64,000 nucleotides of DNA from Bacteroidaceae bacterium (lineage in GTDB: Bacteria > Bacteroidota > Bacteroidia > Bacteroidales > Bacteroidaceae): NCBI GenBank assembly GCA_017524545.1, contig JAFXVN010000047.1, positions 1-64,000 of the forward strand, read 5' to 3'. Below the pieces are notes generated by a model that was not told the DNA's origin, made no database searches, and worked only from the letters and a program-made list of their open reading frames with translations. This document shows positions 63,058-64,000 of this stretch, piece by piece. The position numbers and the translations under genes were made by a program. Positions within the stretch are counted from its first letter, which is position 1; the number at the start of each line of letters is the position of its first letter.

Positions 63058-63189
63058 AACCACTCCCAAACATGCTCACTAACATAAAAAGCCCTTCCCC
63101 ATTCACAAGCCTAACAAACAGCAACTTACAAGGCAAACCACCACGAAGCGAGAAAAATCTCCATAAGTTGGGACTACTTGGGAGTGGTT
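63058..63189. repeat. Inverted repeat upstream of the BspA-like gene
   Basis: AACCACTCCCAA (63058-63069) and TTGGGAGTGGTT (63178-63189) are perfect 12-bp arms, with inner CAACTTA/TAAGTTG. The right arm ends 3 bases before the promoter at 63193, and the left arm lies 14 bases upstream of the divergent regulator promoter. The 62954-63258 gap holds only these elements. It may be an operator pair or a structured RNA. Confidence 0.6.
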
Positions 63190-63192
63190 TTA

Positions 63193-63225
63193 TTTGGAGG
63201 GGACACAAAAACCACATAACTTTGC
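63193..63225 (+). promoter_or_regulatory. Promoter of the BspA-like gene
   Basis: TTTG at 63193-63196, a 20-base spacer and TAACTTTGC at 63217-63225, 34 bases before the start codon. Confidence 0.75.
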
Positions 63226-63258
63226 AGCCAGAAACGTACAACCTTAATAACTACCATT

Positions 63259-64000
63259 ATGAAACAGGGATTATTTTTCGCCGCACTAATGCTCCTGATG
63301 GGGGCACAGACTGCTGTTGATGCTCAAGGATTGGCAGTCTCTGATGTTCAGAACAGCGGCTGCCTGCGCAGCACGCGGGCACAAGTTAATGAGAACGAAC
63401 AAAGGCGGACGATTATTCTGACGAAGGAGGGCGACATCCTTTCGGTGCAACTGTTAGGCTTTAGAGCCAACTGCTGCATATCAGGCTTTGATGTGAAATC
63501 CAATATGAAAGACGGCAGCGAGACGATGCCATGTTTGCTGTCTGTCAGTGTGGGTTCTTACAGTGATGAAGAAGAAGAATGTGACTGTATCTGTCCGTAC
63601 AACATCTCGTTTACGATAAATGGTGTAGAAGTGAATAGCTTCAGGTTCTCGTGCTGGTGGTACGATGGGCTGGTCAGCCTGACGGAAGGCGAACCTTTGG
63701 CGCTGGAAGACATCAAAGAGGATGTCAGCATAGATGGTACGATTTATACCTTGGATAAGGTTGCGCATACAGCAAAGCTAATAAGAAAGAACGCAGGGGA
63801 AAGCGAAGTGAATATACCTTCTGAGCTGAGTTATGAAGGACAGGAGTACACTGTGAATAGTATCGGTAGTTATGTGTTTCATAGTAATGCAGCATTGACC
63901 TCTGTTACTATCCCAAGTAGCATTTCTTACATTGGCGATGCAACATTCTATGGTTGCAGCAACCTGAAGGAGTTCTGTTGCCAAGCAGACGATGTTCCCG
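63259..64000 (+). CDS. BspA-like leucine-rich repeat protein (5' part; runs off the window)
   Basis: At least 247 residues are visible. A signal peptide (MKQGLFFAALMLLMGAQTAVDAQ) is followed by a Cys-rich beta-type region of about 100 residues (LLGFRANCCISGF, EEEECDCICPYNI). From about residue 155 comes a BspA-type LRR_5 region (VNSIGSYVFHSNAALTSVTIP, SYIGDATFYGCSNLKEF). Such proteins are surface adhesins or, with extra domains, enzymes; the missing 3' part decides. The LRR type matches that of the M60 array on the other side of the regulator, with which it is divergent. Confidence 0.85.
   Translation, partial: MKQGLFFAALMLLMGAQTAVDAQGLAVSDVQNSGCLRSTRAQVNENEQRRTIILTKEGDILSVQLLGFRANCCISGFDVKSNMKDGSETMPCLLSVSVGSYSDEEEECDCICPYNISFTINGVEVNSFRFSCWWYDGLVSLTEGEPLALEDIKEDVSIDGTIYTLDKVAHTAKLIRKNAGESEVNIPSELSYEGQEYTVNSIGSYVFHSNAALTSVTIPSSISYIGDATFYGCSNLKEFCCQADDVP

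Overview
The window looks like a chromosome segment of a Bacteroidales bacterium, most likely in or near Prevotellaceae. The evidence is promoters of the form TTTG-N19/20-TAnnTTTG in front of many genes, a complete type IX secretion (T9SS) core operon, BspA-type leucine-rich repeat proteins, DUF4954, DUF3098 and YfhO family genes, and a ftsX-DUF3098-uppP-truB-queA-folK cluster. No tRNA, rRNA, CRISPR array, transposase or integrase was recognised.

Layout. 1-4.4 kb is an AT-richer accessory stretch: short palindrome arrays, a HaeIII-like restriction-modification pair, two rod-shaped inverted repeats, and a duplicated 106-bp promoter/short-ORF/terminator module, one copy of which leads into an orphan 143-aa gene. 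4.4-12.5 kb holds a PurF-like protein without the usual nucleophilic cysteine, queD-queE, a DUF4954 protein, a SPOUT RNA methyltransferase and a secreted CotH-like protein. 12.6-17.9 kb is an aromatic amino-acid operon (pheA, aminotransferase, a secreted beta-helix protein, DAHP synthase/chorismate mutase, tyrA) behind a Phe/Tyr-rich leader peptide and terminator. 17.9-21.1 kb holds an FKBP-like lipoprotein, glyS and a lipoprotein. 21.2-27.4 kb is porP-gldK-gldL-gldM-gldN, the T9SS core. 27.5-31.3 kb holds a decayed PIN toxin beside an intact antitoxin-like gene, a TSCPD protein and a two-domain serpin. 31.4-39.4 kb holds groL, groS, a second CotH protein, a YfhO membrane protein and rpsO. 39.8-42 kb holds a 6S-like structured RNA, two small secreted proteins, a 51-aa ORF and complex repeat arrays. 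42-50.8 kb is housekeeping (folK, queA, truB, uppP, ftsX, miaB, an AAA ATPase, ddh). 50.9-64 kb holds three tandem M60-like metallopeptidases flanked by BspA-type repeats, a membrane-bound TPR/HTH regulator, and the start of a BspA-like protein.

How it fits together. The T9SS core lies in the same window as six proteins whose C-termini look like T9SS sorting tails (two CotH proteins, the tandem serpin, three M60-like peptidases). The TPR/HTH regulator sits directly upstream of the peptidase array.

The most unusual layer is repetitive DNA. GC-rich palindromic elements (type AGACCCACCCC...AAGGGAGGG) occur between genes and also in frame inside at least six genes. Separately, short iterated words (TTTACNATTT, TTTTCAC, ATTCAT, GGACAAGTCAGA, GATTATTCAGA, GTGTAGAGT and others) fill gaps, build hairpins, and run into coding sequence, often in linkers just before secretion tails. 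Both need cross-genome comparison.
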